Origin: an uncultured Collinsella sp.
GTDB lineage: Bacteria > Actinomycetota > Coriobacteriia > Coriobacteriales > Coriobacteriaceae
Length of the DNA: 24,263 nt
Direction: 5' to 3'
Assembly: GCA_958436995.1 (NCBI GenBank)
Contig: CAUBMI010000028.1
Location: forward strand, 1 to 24,263
The translations under genes and the position numbers were made by a program. Positions 14,729 through 22,038 of the stretch are shown here, piece after piece (position 1 is the first letter of the stretch; every line of letters begins with the position of its first letter). The notes below the pieces were generated by a model that was not told where the DNA came from, did no database searches, and worked only from the letters and a program-made list of their open reading frames with translations.

Positions 14729-15831
14729 TGCGCAACACCCTCATACAAAGCAAGCGTCCTTTGGACGACGCTGTTCCAGTCATAGCCATTAATCGCGCGG
14801 TCACGTGCCATGGCGCCCAGCCTCTCCGCTTGGGCAGAATCCGCTATCAGGCCTTCAAGCACGTCGCGCAGCGCCCCCGCGTCTCCGTGTGGGAACGTGA
14901 GCCCGCAACCCTGCAGAACATCCGCGCACTCGGGAATATCCGAGGTAACGCATGCCGCACCGTGAGACATGGCCTCCAGCAAGCTCATGGGCAGGCCCTC
15001 AACGTCGGAGGGGAGCGCGTAGCAATACGCGTTGGAGTACAGCTCGGAGAGCAGGTTGCCCTCAACGTGGCCGGTAAAGAGCGCGCGGGGGTCGGACGCG
15101 GCAGCCTCTTTGAGCGCCACGGCGTAGTCGTCCGTATCGGAGGAGTCGCCCGCGATAACCAGGCGCTTATCCGTCTTTACCTGCTTGTACGCCTCCACCA
15201 ACAGTTCCGGTCGCTTCTCGGGCACAATGCGACCGAGGTAGAGGACATAGGAGCCCTGGGTGAGCCCCAAGCGCTCGGAGATCTCCTTCGCGGGAAGATC
15301 CGCCTCGGGAGTGATGCCGTTGGGAATGAGCGTAGCCTCGCGGCCGTAAGCCTCCTTGAAGTACTCCTGATTGCCCCGGGAAAGCACGATGAGCGCATCC
15401 GCGCACTTGGCCGCCGTCGCCTCGCCGAACTTGATGTACTTGGAAGCCAAGCCGCCCCATTTTGCACGCTGCCAGTCCAGGCCGTGGATCGTTGCCACGG
15501 TCCTGATGTCCGCGGAACGCGCAAAACGAAGGGGGACACACGGCCCCTCTGCGTGATAGTGAATTACGTCTGCCCCGTCTTTGATGGCGGCCCTTGTTGC
15601 GGCAAAGCTGCTCGTGAGCGCAGAAAGCCCCTTGATGTCCAGAGCCTTTACGGGAACGATGCGGTAGCCATCCTTCTCGTAGGGCTCGGAAGGAGCTCCT
15701 TCGCCCATACGGTCGTAGCAGGTTACTTGGTGACCAAGGTCTGCCATACGGCGAGCAAGCTCGCCTACCACCACTTCTACGCCGCCCTCGCGCGAACCCG
15801 TTCTCTTTTGGCCTATCATGGCGATGCGCAT
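14725..15831 (-). CDS. GT4 family glycosyltransferase
   Basis: The 368-residue protein begins MRIAMIGQKRTGSREGGVEV with the GG(V)E loop of GT4 enzymes. It has DVIHYHAEGP, TIHGLDWQRAKWGG, YVLYLGRIVPEKRPELLVEA, LVIAGDSSDT and a C-terminal YCYALPSDVEGLPMSLLEAM segment containing the E-x7-E donor motif. The TIHGLDWQRAKW stretch resembles GT4 enzymes that act early in repeat-unit assembly. The frame is open upstream to a GTG at 15843. I prefer the ATG at 15831, which gives the usual N-terminus and lies next to the stop of the initiating transferase. The gene ends with ATGA overlap into the next GT4. Coming directly after the initiating transferase, it may add the second sugar; that is inference. 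Confidence 0.92.
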   Translation of the reverse strand: MRIAMIGQKRTGSREGGVEVVVGELARRMADLGHQVTCYDRMGEGAPSEPYEKDGYRIVPVKALDIKGLSALTSSFAATRAAIKDGADVIHYHAEGPCVPLRFARSADIRTVATIHGLDWQRAKWGGLASKYIKFGEATAAKCADALIVLSRGNQEYFKEAYGREATLIPNGITPEADLPAKEISERLGLTQGSYVLYLGRIVPEKRPELLVEAYKQVKTDKRLVIAGDSSDTDDYAVALKEAAASDPRALFTGHVEGNLLSELYSNAYCYALPSDVEGLPMSLLEAMSHGAACVTSDIPECADVLQGCGLTFPHGDAGALRDVLEGLIADSAQAERLGAMARDRAINGYDWNSVVQRTLALYEGVAQ

Positions 15832-15832
15832 G

Positions 15833-16615
15833 CTACACGGCACCTTCCCCAGAGAACATCGTCTTCAGCGTGCCGAATATCAACCGCAGGTCCTGGCGCA
15901 GGCTGCGATTCTCTATATAGCGAAGATCCAGCTCAACCATTTCTTTGAAGCCCAGGTAGCTGCGGCCCATTACCTGCCAAGGACCGCTGCAGCCGGGTTT
16001 TACCGCCAGGCGCTTCATGTCGTGCTCGCTGTACAGGGCAACCTCGCGCGGCAGGCCGGGGCGCGGGCCAATGAGGTTCATTTGGCCCAAGAACACGTTG
16101 ATGAGCTGGGGCAGCTCGTCGATGCTGTGCTTGCGAATGAAGTTACCCACACCGGGAATAATGCGCGGGTCGTGCTTCATTTTAAACATGGGGCCAGTGG
16201 CCTCGTTTTGGGCCTGCAAGTCCTTGAGCATTTGGTCTGCGTTGGGAACCATGCTGCGGAACTTGTAGATCTTAAACAGGTAGAACGTGCCGTCTTTGCG
16301 CACGCGGCCCACGCGCCACTGTGAATATAGGGGGCTGGCGCCCGGGCTCTTTATGCAAATGACCACGCTCAGAATTACCCCGGGAATAAAGAGCAACACC
16401 AGGGCTCCGCCGGCGGCGACAATGTCCACCGTACGCTTAACAACGCGGTAGAGCCTGTGCCCAAGCTCGGGCTTCACGCCGGAGTTGGCACCGCGCAGCA
16501 TCTTGTACGCTTCTTCGTTTGTAAGGTAATCCCCCGCAGCACCGGCTGCGGCAGTAACGGAATTCGCCGTGGCGGCCGTGCGCGTCTCCCGCGCGCCCTG
16601 TGCCATGGTCATCAT
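15833..16615 (-). CDS. Initiating phosphoglycosyl transferase (bacterial sugar transferase, WbaP/PglC superfamily)
   Basis: This enzyme starts the repeat unit by moving a sugar phosphate from a nucleotide sugar to undecaprenyl phosphate at the membrane. The 260-residue protein has a polar N-terminal stretch of about 60 residues. Then come the signature RTVDIVAAGGALVLLFIPG (re-entrant membrane helix), SQWRVGRVRKDGTFYLFKIY with KFRSM, DELPQLINVFLGQMNLIGPR, and KPGCSGPWQVMGRS. It lacks the extra N-terminal transmembrane bundle of long WbaP-type enzymes, so it is the short monotopic form. The frame is open back to 16771 inside loaP, but the ATG at 16615 has GGAG six bases upstream. It begins 65 nt after loaP and is the first structural gene of the operon. 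Confidence 0.93.
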   Translation of the reverse strand: MMTMAQGARETRTAATANSVTAAAGAAGDYLTNEEAYKMLRGANSGVKPELGHRLYRVVKRTVDIVAAGGALVLLFIPGVILSVVICIKSPGASPLYSQWRVGRVRKDGTFYLFKIYKFRSMVPNADQMLKDLQAQNEATGPMFKMKHDPRIIPGVGNFIRKHSIDELPQLINVFLGQMNLIGPRPGLPREVALYSEHDMKRLAVKPGCSGPWQVMGRSYLGFKEMVELDLRYIENRSLRQDLRLIFGTLKTMFSGEGAV

Positions 16616-16680
16616 CGTAGGCTCCAAGAGCCCCTCCCCTGATACTTTTTGCCTTCGGTCGTCCGCTTGAGAGCTTGCAG

Positions 16681-17226
16681 CTAGGCGATCGCTCTTCTGT
16701 GATTGCGCATAACGCGCTGCTCTTTTGAAAGCACCGCAAGGCCAACGCGGGTGGTTACGCGTCGGCCGCACAAGTCGAGCTCCAAAAAGGCAGTGCTCTT
16801 GCGTCTGTTAATGGTTTTGATAAGGGCCTCGTGCCCCAGCAGCGGGCCTGCCGTTACTACGACCTGGTCTCCATCATTTAGAGCCTCGCTCATGGGCACC
16901 ACGCGGTCTCCCCTATTGGTAAAGCTGCCAATGAGCTGGGTCTCTTCTTTTGCCAGCGGCACAAACCGACCGTCCTGGGAAAGCACCCGGGCAAAGTCGT
17001 CCATGCGCAGCAAATACTGTTGCACGGTGCGCGGATCCGCCGTATCGCAAATGAGATAACCGGGAAAGAGCGGCTTGGTCGTGCTGACCCATTCGCGGTG
17101 TAGCTTGATCTCGGTTTGATATTGGGGATAAAAGAGCTCCTGCATGACGCCAGCCGGCACCATGCGCTCGATGCGCTCGCGCATAACGTCTTCGCGACCG
17201 TTAGTGACTTGGATCACATACCACAC
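16681..17226 (-). CDS. loaP: NusG paralogue, LoaP-type transcription antiterminator
   Basis: The protein of about 181 residues has the NusG N-terminal domain: WYVIQVTNGREDVMRERIER, a FYPQYQTEIKLHREWVSTTK loop, LFPGYLICDT, the usual RNA polymerase-binding pattern. A KOW domain follows (LNDGDQVVVTAGPLLGHEAL, then GRRVTTRVGLAVLSKEQRV). A NusG paralogue at the head of a long polysaccharide operon is the setting of LoaP (Firmicutes and Actinobacteria), which loads on RNA polymerase with help of a leader RNA hairpin and keeps it going through terminators. The start is a GTG. 17226 is preferred because AAGGGGG lies eight bases upstream; 17235 and 17232 are alternatives with poorer spacing. It probably controls all 15 genes down to rmlB and perhaps beyond. 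RfaH-type function cannot be excluded, but the context favours LoaP. Confidence 0.85.
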   Translation of the reverse strand: MWYVIQVTNGREDVMRERIERMVPAGVMQELFYPQYQTEIKLHREWVSTTKPLFPGYLICDTADPRTVQQYLLRMDDFARVLSQDGRFVPLAKEETQLIGSFTNRGDRVVPMSEALNDGDQVVVTAGPLLGHEALIKTINRRKSTAFLELDLCGRRVTTRVGLAVLSKEQRVMRNHRRAIA

Positions 17227-17255
17227 GAGCACCACCCCCTTGCTGTCTTACGTAT

Positions 17256-17328
17256 GGCTCACGGGGTTTGGGTATGGCTACGCCAGGGCGCTTGTGCGCG
17301 AAGGCGCTCCATATTCAAACCCTGAGCC
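17256..17328 (-). promoter_or_regulatory. Structured leader RNA just before loaP, candidate antiterminator-loading hairpin
   Basis: On the plus strand ggctcacggggtttg (17256-17270) pairs with caaaccctgagcc (17316-17328), 13 pairs with one two-base bulge. Inside, tatgg (17273-17277) pairs with ccata (17309-17313), and the GC-rich middle contains ggcgc/gcgcc arms. The element ends about 30 nt before the loaP start. LoaP systems are known to need a leader hairpin (dfn). I have not shown that this one matches its consensus. Confidence 0.5.
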
Positions 17329-17411
17329 CAGTTAGACAAGCACGTGGCTCTGCCCCACCGTGAACGGTATGTATAAAAGCAGCGCTGAGATTGCAGGCGT
17401 GTATAACAAAT

Positions 17412-17487
17412 TAACCTACAACCTCAGCTGGCTGCGTGCGAACCAGTCAAGCAAGTAAAAAACTGAACCGCACGCAAACAGCTGAGG
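17412..17487 (-). promoter_or_regulatory. Long two-part stem-loop in the loaP operon leader
   Basis: cctcagctg (17412-17420) pairs with cagctgagg (17479-17487), and tgcgtgcg (17423-17430) with cgcacgca (17469-17476). That is 17 pairs around a 2x2 internal loop with a loop of about 38 nt. In the minus-strand sense it is followed by a moderately T-rich run (TTGTAGGTTAATTTG), so it could be a conditional terminator or a structured RNA. No convincing gene is seen in 17330-17690; a possible 85-codon frame at 17416-17673 overlaps the stem and has no protein-like features. Confidence 0.5.
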
Positions 17488-17685
17488 ACTGCTGCGTTTT
17501 GCCATGCAAACAATTTGTTTGAATGCGACTAAATCAAATGAAAGCTTAATCAAACAAAAATGCACGACTACTTTATTGGAGCTCGTGGCTTTTCTGGCAC
17601 CGCCGTTACGGCCGGATGCTGATCGACCCTGCGCTTTGAGGTTTAATGGAACCTGCGGCACAGTTGAACTCATGTGACTCGAATT

Positions 17686-17691
17686 ATCCTA
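17686..17691 (-). promoter_or_regulatory. Putative -10 element of the polysaccharide operon promoter
   Basis: The minus strand reads TTGTGCTAGGATAATTCG, with TAGGAT (or GATAAT three bases on) as the -10. No clear -35 is visible at 16-18 nt. Transcription from here would give a leader of about 450 nt before loaP, holding both stem-loops. The same TAGGATA core precedes rmlA and glgP. Confidence 0.4.
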
Positions 17692-17723
17692 GCACAAGTA
17701 TTTGATAGGAACCGATTTAGTTA

Positions 17724-17737
17724 ATGTTGGACAACAT
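17724..17737. repeat. Inverted repeat atgttg-ga-caacat, possible operator upstream of the operon promoter
   Basis: A 6-bp perfect inverted repeat with a 2-nt spacer lies about 35 nt upstream of the putative -10, in an AT-rich stretch between the operon promoter and the tRNA terminator. Position and symmetry suit a regulator site. Nothing identifies the regulator. Confidence 0.3.
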
Positions 17738-17797
17738 ATCTAAATAATTAGCAGGTTATTGCACAACTTTTTGGCGTGCAGCTTGTTGGGGAGCTCG

Positions 17798-17830
17798 AAA
17801 ATAAGAAAGGCCACTCGTTCGAGTGGCCTT
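17798..17830 (-). terminator. Intrinsic terminator of the tRNA-Ala gene
   Basis: An 11-bp perfect stem (aaggccactcg at 17807-17817 with cgagtggcctt at 17820-17830) has a 2-nt loop. On the minus strand it is followed by TTTCTTATTTT. It starts 11 bases after the tRNA 3' end. Confidence 0.9.
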
Positions 17831-17840
17831 GCATTCACGA

Positions 17841-17916
17841 TGGTGGAGACGAGGGGGATCGAACCCCTGACCTCTTGACTGCCAGTCAAGCGCTCTCCCA
17901 GCTGAGCTACGCCCCC
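17841..17916 (-). tRNA. tRNA-Ala (anticodon GGC)
   Basis: The minus strand starts GGGGGCGTAGCTCAGCTGGG and ends CGTCTCC-A-CCA, folding as a standard 76-nt cloverleaf. The acceptor stem is GGGGGCG/CGTCTCC, with the G3-U70 wobble that identifies alanine tRNAs. The anticodon arm is CTTGA-CTGGCAG-TCAAG, giving anticodon GGC (codon GCC). The T arm has the GTTCGATCC loop. The terminal CCA is encoded. The gene has its own promoter and terminator. Confidence 0.97.
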
Positions 17917-17929
17917 GTGACGAGGAGAT

Positions 17930-17958
17930 ACTATAGGGGAATGTCTTTGGGGATGCAA
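17930..17958 (-). promoter_or_regulatory. Promoter of tRNA-Ala
   Basis: On the minus strand TTGCAT (17953-17958) and TATAGT (17930-17935) are separated by exactly 17 bases. The -10 ends 13 nt before the first tRNA base. This is a near-consensus housekeeping promoter. Confidence 0.75.
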
Positions 17959-18013
17959 GAGGAATTTTTGGGTTTGCTGCTCCGTCCCAGGAAAACCCTC
18001 ACGGGCCGTCACC

Positions 18014-18655
18014 CTACTTGTAAAGGTAGGCGATTGCCGTTCCCTGGTGGACGGTTATCGTTGCTGTTTTTCTTACGATGTTGCTGATACCAGTGTCGGC
18101 TAGTAAGCCCAAGAAGGCGTGTTCCAGTTCCCATTCTAGGCCGTGTTCGCTTACCTGGGTGTTGGGGGCTATAGCAATAATGGAAAACGTTTTGCCCTCA
18201 GCGCCTTCGATGGTCCACGATTCATCTGCGTGAAGAATGCGGGCGACCACCTTGTCCTCGACGATCCAGACGGGGGCACCCTCGTAGCCCGCGAGCAGGC
18301 CCAGTACAGACAGTGCCATGTCGGGGCGGCCGCCGGTGGCGCAGGTCGCAACCACTTCGGCACCCGGCCAGCGACGGCGGGCGGAATCGAGCGCCAGCGC
18401 CAGATCGGTATAGTCCTTGTACGGGTCGTGGCGCTCAACTTCAAAGTCGGTGGCGGCATCGACCAGCGCGCGACCTGCGTCGCTCACCGTGTCGGCATCC
18501 CCCACATAAACGTCGCAGCCCAGACCGGCGCCCAGCAGCGCGTCGAGCCCGCGGTCCACGGCTACAACGTGGTCGCACTCCCCTGCTAACTTACGCAACA
18601 GATCCGCGCTCGCCACCACGGGCGAGCCGCAGACCACTAATACCTTGCAAGCCAC
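18014..18655 (-). CDS. thiN: Thiamine pyrophosphokinase
   Basis: The enzyme makes thiamine diphosphate from thiamine and ATP in the cytoplasm. The 213-residue protein has the family pattern: VLVVCGSP, VVAVDRGLDALLGAG, then YVGDADTVSD (about 50-59), HDPYKDYTDLALAL (the acidic, substrate-binding KDxTD motif) and TGGRPDMALSVLG. The C-terminal half is the beta-sandwich thiamine-binding domain, with EGKTFSIIAIAP and GISNIVRKTATITVHQGTAI. The start is a GTG at 18655, nine bases after the HAD stop. A GAGGG is close, though the spacing is short. It probably shares a transcript with the HAD gene. Confidence 0.88.
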   Translation of the reverse strand: MACKVLVVCGSPVVASADLLRKLAGECDHVVAVDRGLDALLGAGLGCDVYVGDADTVSDAGRALVDAATDFEVERHDPYKDYTDLALALDSARRRWPGAEVVATCATGGRPDMALSVLGLLAGYEGAPVWIVEDKVVARILHADESWTIEGAEGKTFSIIAIAPNTQVSEHGLEWELEHAFLGLLADTGISNIVRKTATITVHQGTAIAYLYK

Positions 18656-18664
18656 AGCCCTCGC

Positions 18665-19354
18665 CTATCCCTCAAACGAAAGCACGCGGGTCAGATCCAG
18701 GTCTTCATAGCTGTCGATAAAGATATCGCAGTTGTCGCGAACCTCGTCGCGCTCCATACGGCCATGCGGGTCATAGATGCCTACACGCTTAAAGCCGGCG
18801 ACCCCAGAGCTCTTTAGGCCAAAGACGGCGTCCTCAAACACCCATGTGCGCTCAAACTTGTGCCCGTGGCGTTCCTCCAGGCGTTGCAGCGCCAGCTCGT
18901 ACACATCGGGGAATTGTTTGGAGCGTCCCGCCTCACCCGTCGTGGTAACAAACTCCATGTAAGCGTCGAGCCCGGCACCAGCGAGCGCGGACCGCACCAG
19001 CTCGGCCGGCGTGGACGTAGCCACGCACATGGCAATGCCCGCCGCCTTCGCCTGCTCCAAAAAAGCCATGAGTCCCTCGCGCGGCGGCACCTTAGAGTAC
19101 CCATCAATCAAAATCTCACCCAGCTCGCGATACAGCTCCTCGCCATTCGCGCCAATGCCCCACGTGTCGTGGTAGGCCTGGCACTCATCCTCCAGCGACA
19201 GGTGCTCAAATTGGGCAAAGTCATCCACGGTCACGTCGATACCGTGACGGCGCAATAACTCGGGCTGGGCATAGGCCCAAACGGGGGTGCTATTAACCAG
19301 TGTGCCGTCGCAATCGAAAATAAAAGCAACACTTGGGGCAGCGGTGTGGTCCAT
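18665..19354 (-). CDS. HAD-superfamily phosphatase (beta-phosphoglucomutase/phosphoglycolate phosphatase-like)
   Basis: A cytoplasmic hydrolase of small phosphate esters. The 229-residue protein has all four HAD motifs: FIFDCDGTLV near the N-terminus, ATST, the lysine of AGRSKQFPDVY, and WVFEDAVFGLKS. The helical cap between motifs I and II is of subclass I (HLSLEDECQAYHDTWG). The substrate cannot be told; sugar phosphate mutase or phosphatase activity are both possible. An upstream TTG at 19375 is in frame. I prefer the ATG at 19354, with AAAGG seven bases upstream. The gene is divergent from glgB and shares its intergenic region. Confidence 0.85.
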   Translation of the reverse strand: MDHTAAPSVAFIFDCDGTLVNSTPVWAYAQPELLRRHGIDVTVDDFAQFEHLSLEDECQAYHDTWGIGANGEELYRELGEILIDGYSKVPPREGLMAFLEQAKAAGIAMCVATSTPAELVRSALAGAGLDAYMEFVTTTGEAGRSKQFPDVYELALQRLEERHGHKFERTWVFEDAVFGLKSSGVAGFKRVGIYDPHGRMERDEVRDNCDIFIDSYEDLDLTRVLSFEG

Positions 19355-19398
19355 AAACGAGCCTTTCGATGTCAAAGGGTAAACAACCTGCTAAAAAC

Positions 19399-19489
19399 GT
19401 TTTACCAAACGTCAACCTAACAATCTAGAAACGCTAATTGGTAAAGCTGTCAAGAGTTTTACCACGGCAATTCTGCAAGTGGTATAAAC
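19399..19489. promoter_or_regulatory. Cluster of four TTTTACCA-type boxes between the HAD gene and glgB
   Basis: The box gttttacca occurs at 19399-19407 and 19456-19464. Its inverse occurs at 19438-19446 (ttggtaaag) and, with one change, at 19480-19489 (tggtataaac). Boxes two and three form an inverted repeat, tggtaaa-N12-tttacca, and three and four another. This suggests a dimeric sugar-responsive regulator controlling the divergent genes. The remaining 19355-19685 sequence holds no evident gene. Confidence 0.5.
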
Positions 19490-19530
19490 ATGGCGCTTAC
19501 CGATTAAACGCCATCGCAAATCCTCTTTCG

Positions 19531-19560
19531 TTCATAAAAGTAACGTACAGGTGTTATCGT
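19531..19560 (+). promoter_or_regulatory. Weak candidate promoter for glgB
   Basis: ttcata (19531-19536) and tatcgt (19555-19560), spaced 18, each match the consensus at four of six bases. It lies downstream of the box cluster, about 120 nt before the glgB start. Confidence 0.25.
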
Positions 19561-19685
19561 AGTTTTTGCCGAAAGTTCCACCGAGCACGCGAGGTGGAAC
19601 GAATCATAGAACTATCGCCGTCCCTTCGATTCGTGCAGCCTTGGACCTTTCGCATCTAGTCACCAAGGCAACACGCTGCCGCGTC

Positions 19686-21944
19686 ATGATGGGATCAAAC
19701 GTGAGCGATACAAAGCTAAAGCCAGCAACCAAAAAGCCTGCTACCCGTAAAGCCGCCCCGCACGCGCCGGAGCTCACCAAAGACGATGTCTACCTGTTTG
19801 GCATCGGTACGTGGGAGCGCAGCTGGGAAAAGATGGGCGCGCACCCCGACACGCAGAACCGTACGCGCGGCTGGCGTTTTTGCGTTTGGGCGCCCGACGT
19901 TAAGAGCGTTCACGTCATTGGTGAATTTAACGACTGGGATGAGCAGGCCAACCCGCTGGTGCCCATGCATACGAGCGCTATTTGGGAAGGCTTTATTCCT
20001 GGCGCCGAGCAGGGCCAGCTCTATAAGTATCTCATCGAGACCAACGAGGGCGAAAAGCTCTACAAAGCCGATCCGTATGCCTTTAAGGCCGAGTGCCCTC
20101 CGGGTACCGCCAGCGTACTGTGGACCCTGGATGGCTACCAGTGGAACGATGCCGCGTGGCTCAAGCGCCGCGCCAGCCACAACCACATGTCGCAGCCGCT
20201 CAATATCTACGAGGTGCATATTGGCTCGTGGAAGCGCCACGGCGACGCGCCACAGGGCGAGCCGGACGAGTACGGCAACTACCCCGGCCCCATGGATCCC
20301 TTCCCCGCACAGCGCGGCGAGTTTTACACCTACGACGACCTATCAGTGGAGCTCGTGGACTACGTGCGCGACATGGGCTACACGCATATCGAGGTCATGC
20401 CGCTTATGGAGCATCCCTTCGACGGCTCCTGGGGCTACCAGACGACCGGCTACTTTGCCGCCACGTCGCGCTACGGCAACCCGCAGCAGCTCATGCACTT
20501 TATCGATGCGTGCCACGAGGCGGGCATTGGCGTGATCATGGACTGGGTGCCCGGCGGTTTTTGCGCCGACTCCCATGGCCTTGCCACCTTTAACGGCCAC
20601 ATGCTGTTTGAGCACGAGATTCACCCCAACTGGGGCACGCACAAGTTTGACTTCGCCCGCGGCGAGGTCCGCTCCTTCCTGGTCTCCAACGTGCTGTATT
20701 GGCTCGAGAACTTCCACGTTGACGGCATTCGCATGGATGGCGTGTCCAGCATGCTGTACCTCAACTTTGGCATTGACGATCCGGGCCAAAAGAAGTTCAA
20801 CAAGTACGGTACTGAGGAGGACCTGGACGCCAGCGCGTTTATCCGCCAGGTCAACTGCGCCGTGGAGGCGCACTACCCCGACGTGATGATGATGGCCGAG
20901 GAGTCCACTGCGTGGCCGCTCGTGACCTATCCGCCGCAGGACGGCGGCCTGGGCTTCCACTACAAGTGGGACATGGGCTGGATGAACGACACCCTGCACT
21001 ACATGCAGACCGATTTTCCGTGGCGCCCCGGCAACCACGGCCTGCTCACGTTCTCCATCATGTACGCCTTTACCGAGAACTTCATCTGCCCGTTGAGCCA
21101 CGACGAGGTCGTGCACGGCAAGTGCTCGCTTATTGGCCGCATGCCGGGCGACTGGTGGCGCCAGTTTGCCGGCCTGCGCACGCTGGCTTTCTATCAAATG
21201 ACGCACCCCGGTGCCAAGCTCAACTTTATGGGCAACGAGATCGGCCAGTTTATTGAGTGGCGCTACTACGAGTCCATCCAGTGGTTCCTGACCGAGGAGT
21301 ACGAGACCCACCGTCATCATCAGGCGTTTATCAAGGCGCTCAACCACCTGTACACCGCCGAGCCCGCCCTGTACGAGCGTGGCTACACCGACGACGGCTT
21401 TACCTGGATCGACGCGGACAACTCCAAGCAGTCCATCGTGAGCTTTGTGCGCCAGGGCGAGGACGTCGATGACGACCTGGTGATCTTGATCAACTTTGAT
21501 CCGGCAAGCTACGAGAGCTTCCGCGTGGGCGTGCCGCGCGAGGGTGACTGGGAGGTCATCTTTGATTCCGACCGTCCAGAGTTCGGTGGTAGCGGCTATG
21601 CCGGCGAGGAACCCTACACCTGCTCGAGCGAGCCCTATCCTTGGAACGGGCAGATGGACTCCATCGAGATTAAGGTGCCTGGCCTGGCAGGCGTGGTGCT
21701 TAAGCGCCGCGGTCCCAGCAGCTATAAGCCGCCGGTGGTTGAGGAGCCCAAGAAGGCGGCGCGTAAGCGCACGTCCTCGGTGAAGCCCAAGGCCGCGGCT
21801 GCTAAGAAGGCTCCGGTTAAGGCGAAGACCGCCAAGCCCGCTGCCAAGGCTACGGCTAAGCCCAAGGCCAAGAAGGCAACCAATAAAAAGGCTGCTCCCA
21901 AGGCTAAGGCAGGCGCTGTTAAAGCATCTGGCAAGGATGCGTAA
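19686..21944 (+). CDS. glgB: 1,4-alpha-glucan branching enzyme with a Lys/Ala-rich C-terminal tail
   Basis: GlgB makes the alpha-1,6 branches of glycogen. In the 752-residue product a basic N-terminus (KPATKKPATRKAAP) is followed by a CBM48 domain (FCVWAPDVKSVHVIGEFNDW). The GH13 barrel then shows GYTHIEVMPLMEHPFDGSWG, MDWVPGGF (286-292), DGIRMDGVSSMLY (nucleophile D351, R349), MMAEEST (acid/base Glu at 405-406) and PLSHDEVVHG (H472, D473). In characterised enzymes region I reads DWVPxHF; here the His position is Gly291. The last about 70 residues are Lys/Ala/Pro-rich, like a histone H1 tail. The start is uncertain: ATG 19686 or 19689 lacks a good binding site, and a GTG at 19701 is possible. 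glgP follows after 94 nt. Confidence 0.92.
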   Translation: MMGSNVSDTKLKPATKKPATRKAAPHAPELTKDDVYLFGIGTWERSWEKMGAHPDTQNRTRGWRFCVWAPDVKSVHVIGEFNDWDEQANPLVPMHTSAIWEGFIPGAEQGQLYKYLIETNEGEKLYKADPYAFKAECPPGTASVLWTLDGYQWNDAAWLKRRASHNHMSQPLNIYEVHIGSWKRHGDAPQGEPDEYGNYPGPMDPFPAQRGEFYTYDDLSVELVDYVRDMGYTHIEVMPLMEHPFDGSWGYQTTGYFAATSRYGNPQQLMHFIDACHEAGIGVIMDWVPGGFCADSHGLATFNGHMLFEHEIHPNWGTHKFDFARGEVRSFLVSNVLYWLENFHVDGIRMDGVSSMLYLNFGIDDPGQKKFNKYGTEEDLDASAFIRQVNCAVEAHYPDVMMMAEESTAWPLVTYPPQDGGLGFHYKWDMGWMNDTLHYMQTDFPWRPGNHGLLTFSIMYAFTENFICPLSHDEVVHGKCSLIGRMPGDWWRQFAGLRTLAFYQMTHPGAKLNFMGNEIGQFIEWRYYESIQWFLTEEYETHRHHQAFIKALNHLYTAEPALYERGYTDDGFTWIDADNSKQSIVSFVRQGEDVDDDLVILINFDPASYESFRVGVPREGDWEVIFDSDRPEFGGSGYAGEEPYTCSSEPYPWNGQMDSIEIKVPGLAGVVLKRRGPSSYKPPVVEEPKKAARKRTSSVKPKAAAAKKAPVKAKTAKPAAKATAKPKAKKATNKKAAPKAKAGAVKASGKDA

Positions 21945-21952
21945 CAAAGCCG

Positions 21953-21990
21953 TTACAGCTGTAATTACCCGCCCCGCCGAGGCGTAGGAT
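21953..21990 (+). promoter_or_regulatory. Palindrome and -10-like element before glgP
   Basis: ttacagctgtaa (21953-21964) is a 12-bp perfect palindrome right after the glgB stop. taggat at 21985-21990 resembles the -10 seen before rmlA and loaP, and lies about 50 nt before the glgP ATG. A small hairpin (ccggg/cccgg) lies at about 22006-22025. A separate promoter with an operator is plausible; no good -35 is visible. Confidence 0.35.
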
Positions 21991-22038
21991 ACAAGTCATA
22001 ACCGTTCCGGGAGAAACATCCCCGGGGGAAAGGAACGT

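Noticed and set aside
14728..15948. Plus-strand open frame of 406 codons opposite a GT4 gene
   Set aside because: Antisense shadow; the minus-strand GT4 has full motifs, overlaps its neighbour in operon style and explains the region.
17416..17673. Possible 85-residue protein upstream of loaP
   Set aside because: It overlaps the long leader stem-loop and lies just behind the putative promoter. Composition is not protein-like and no family is recognised. A leader peptide cannot be fully excluded.
17841..17916. tRNA-Ala as an integration site of a mobile element carrying the polysaccharide cluster
   Set aside because: The 3' end faces the cluster, but I see no integrase, no transposase and no repeat of the tRNA end in the window.
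20343..21947. Minus-strand open frame of 534 codons opposite glgB
   Set aside because: Shadow of glgB; repetitive Leu/Val/His composition and no ribosome binding site.
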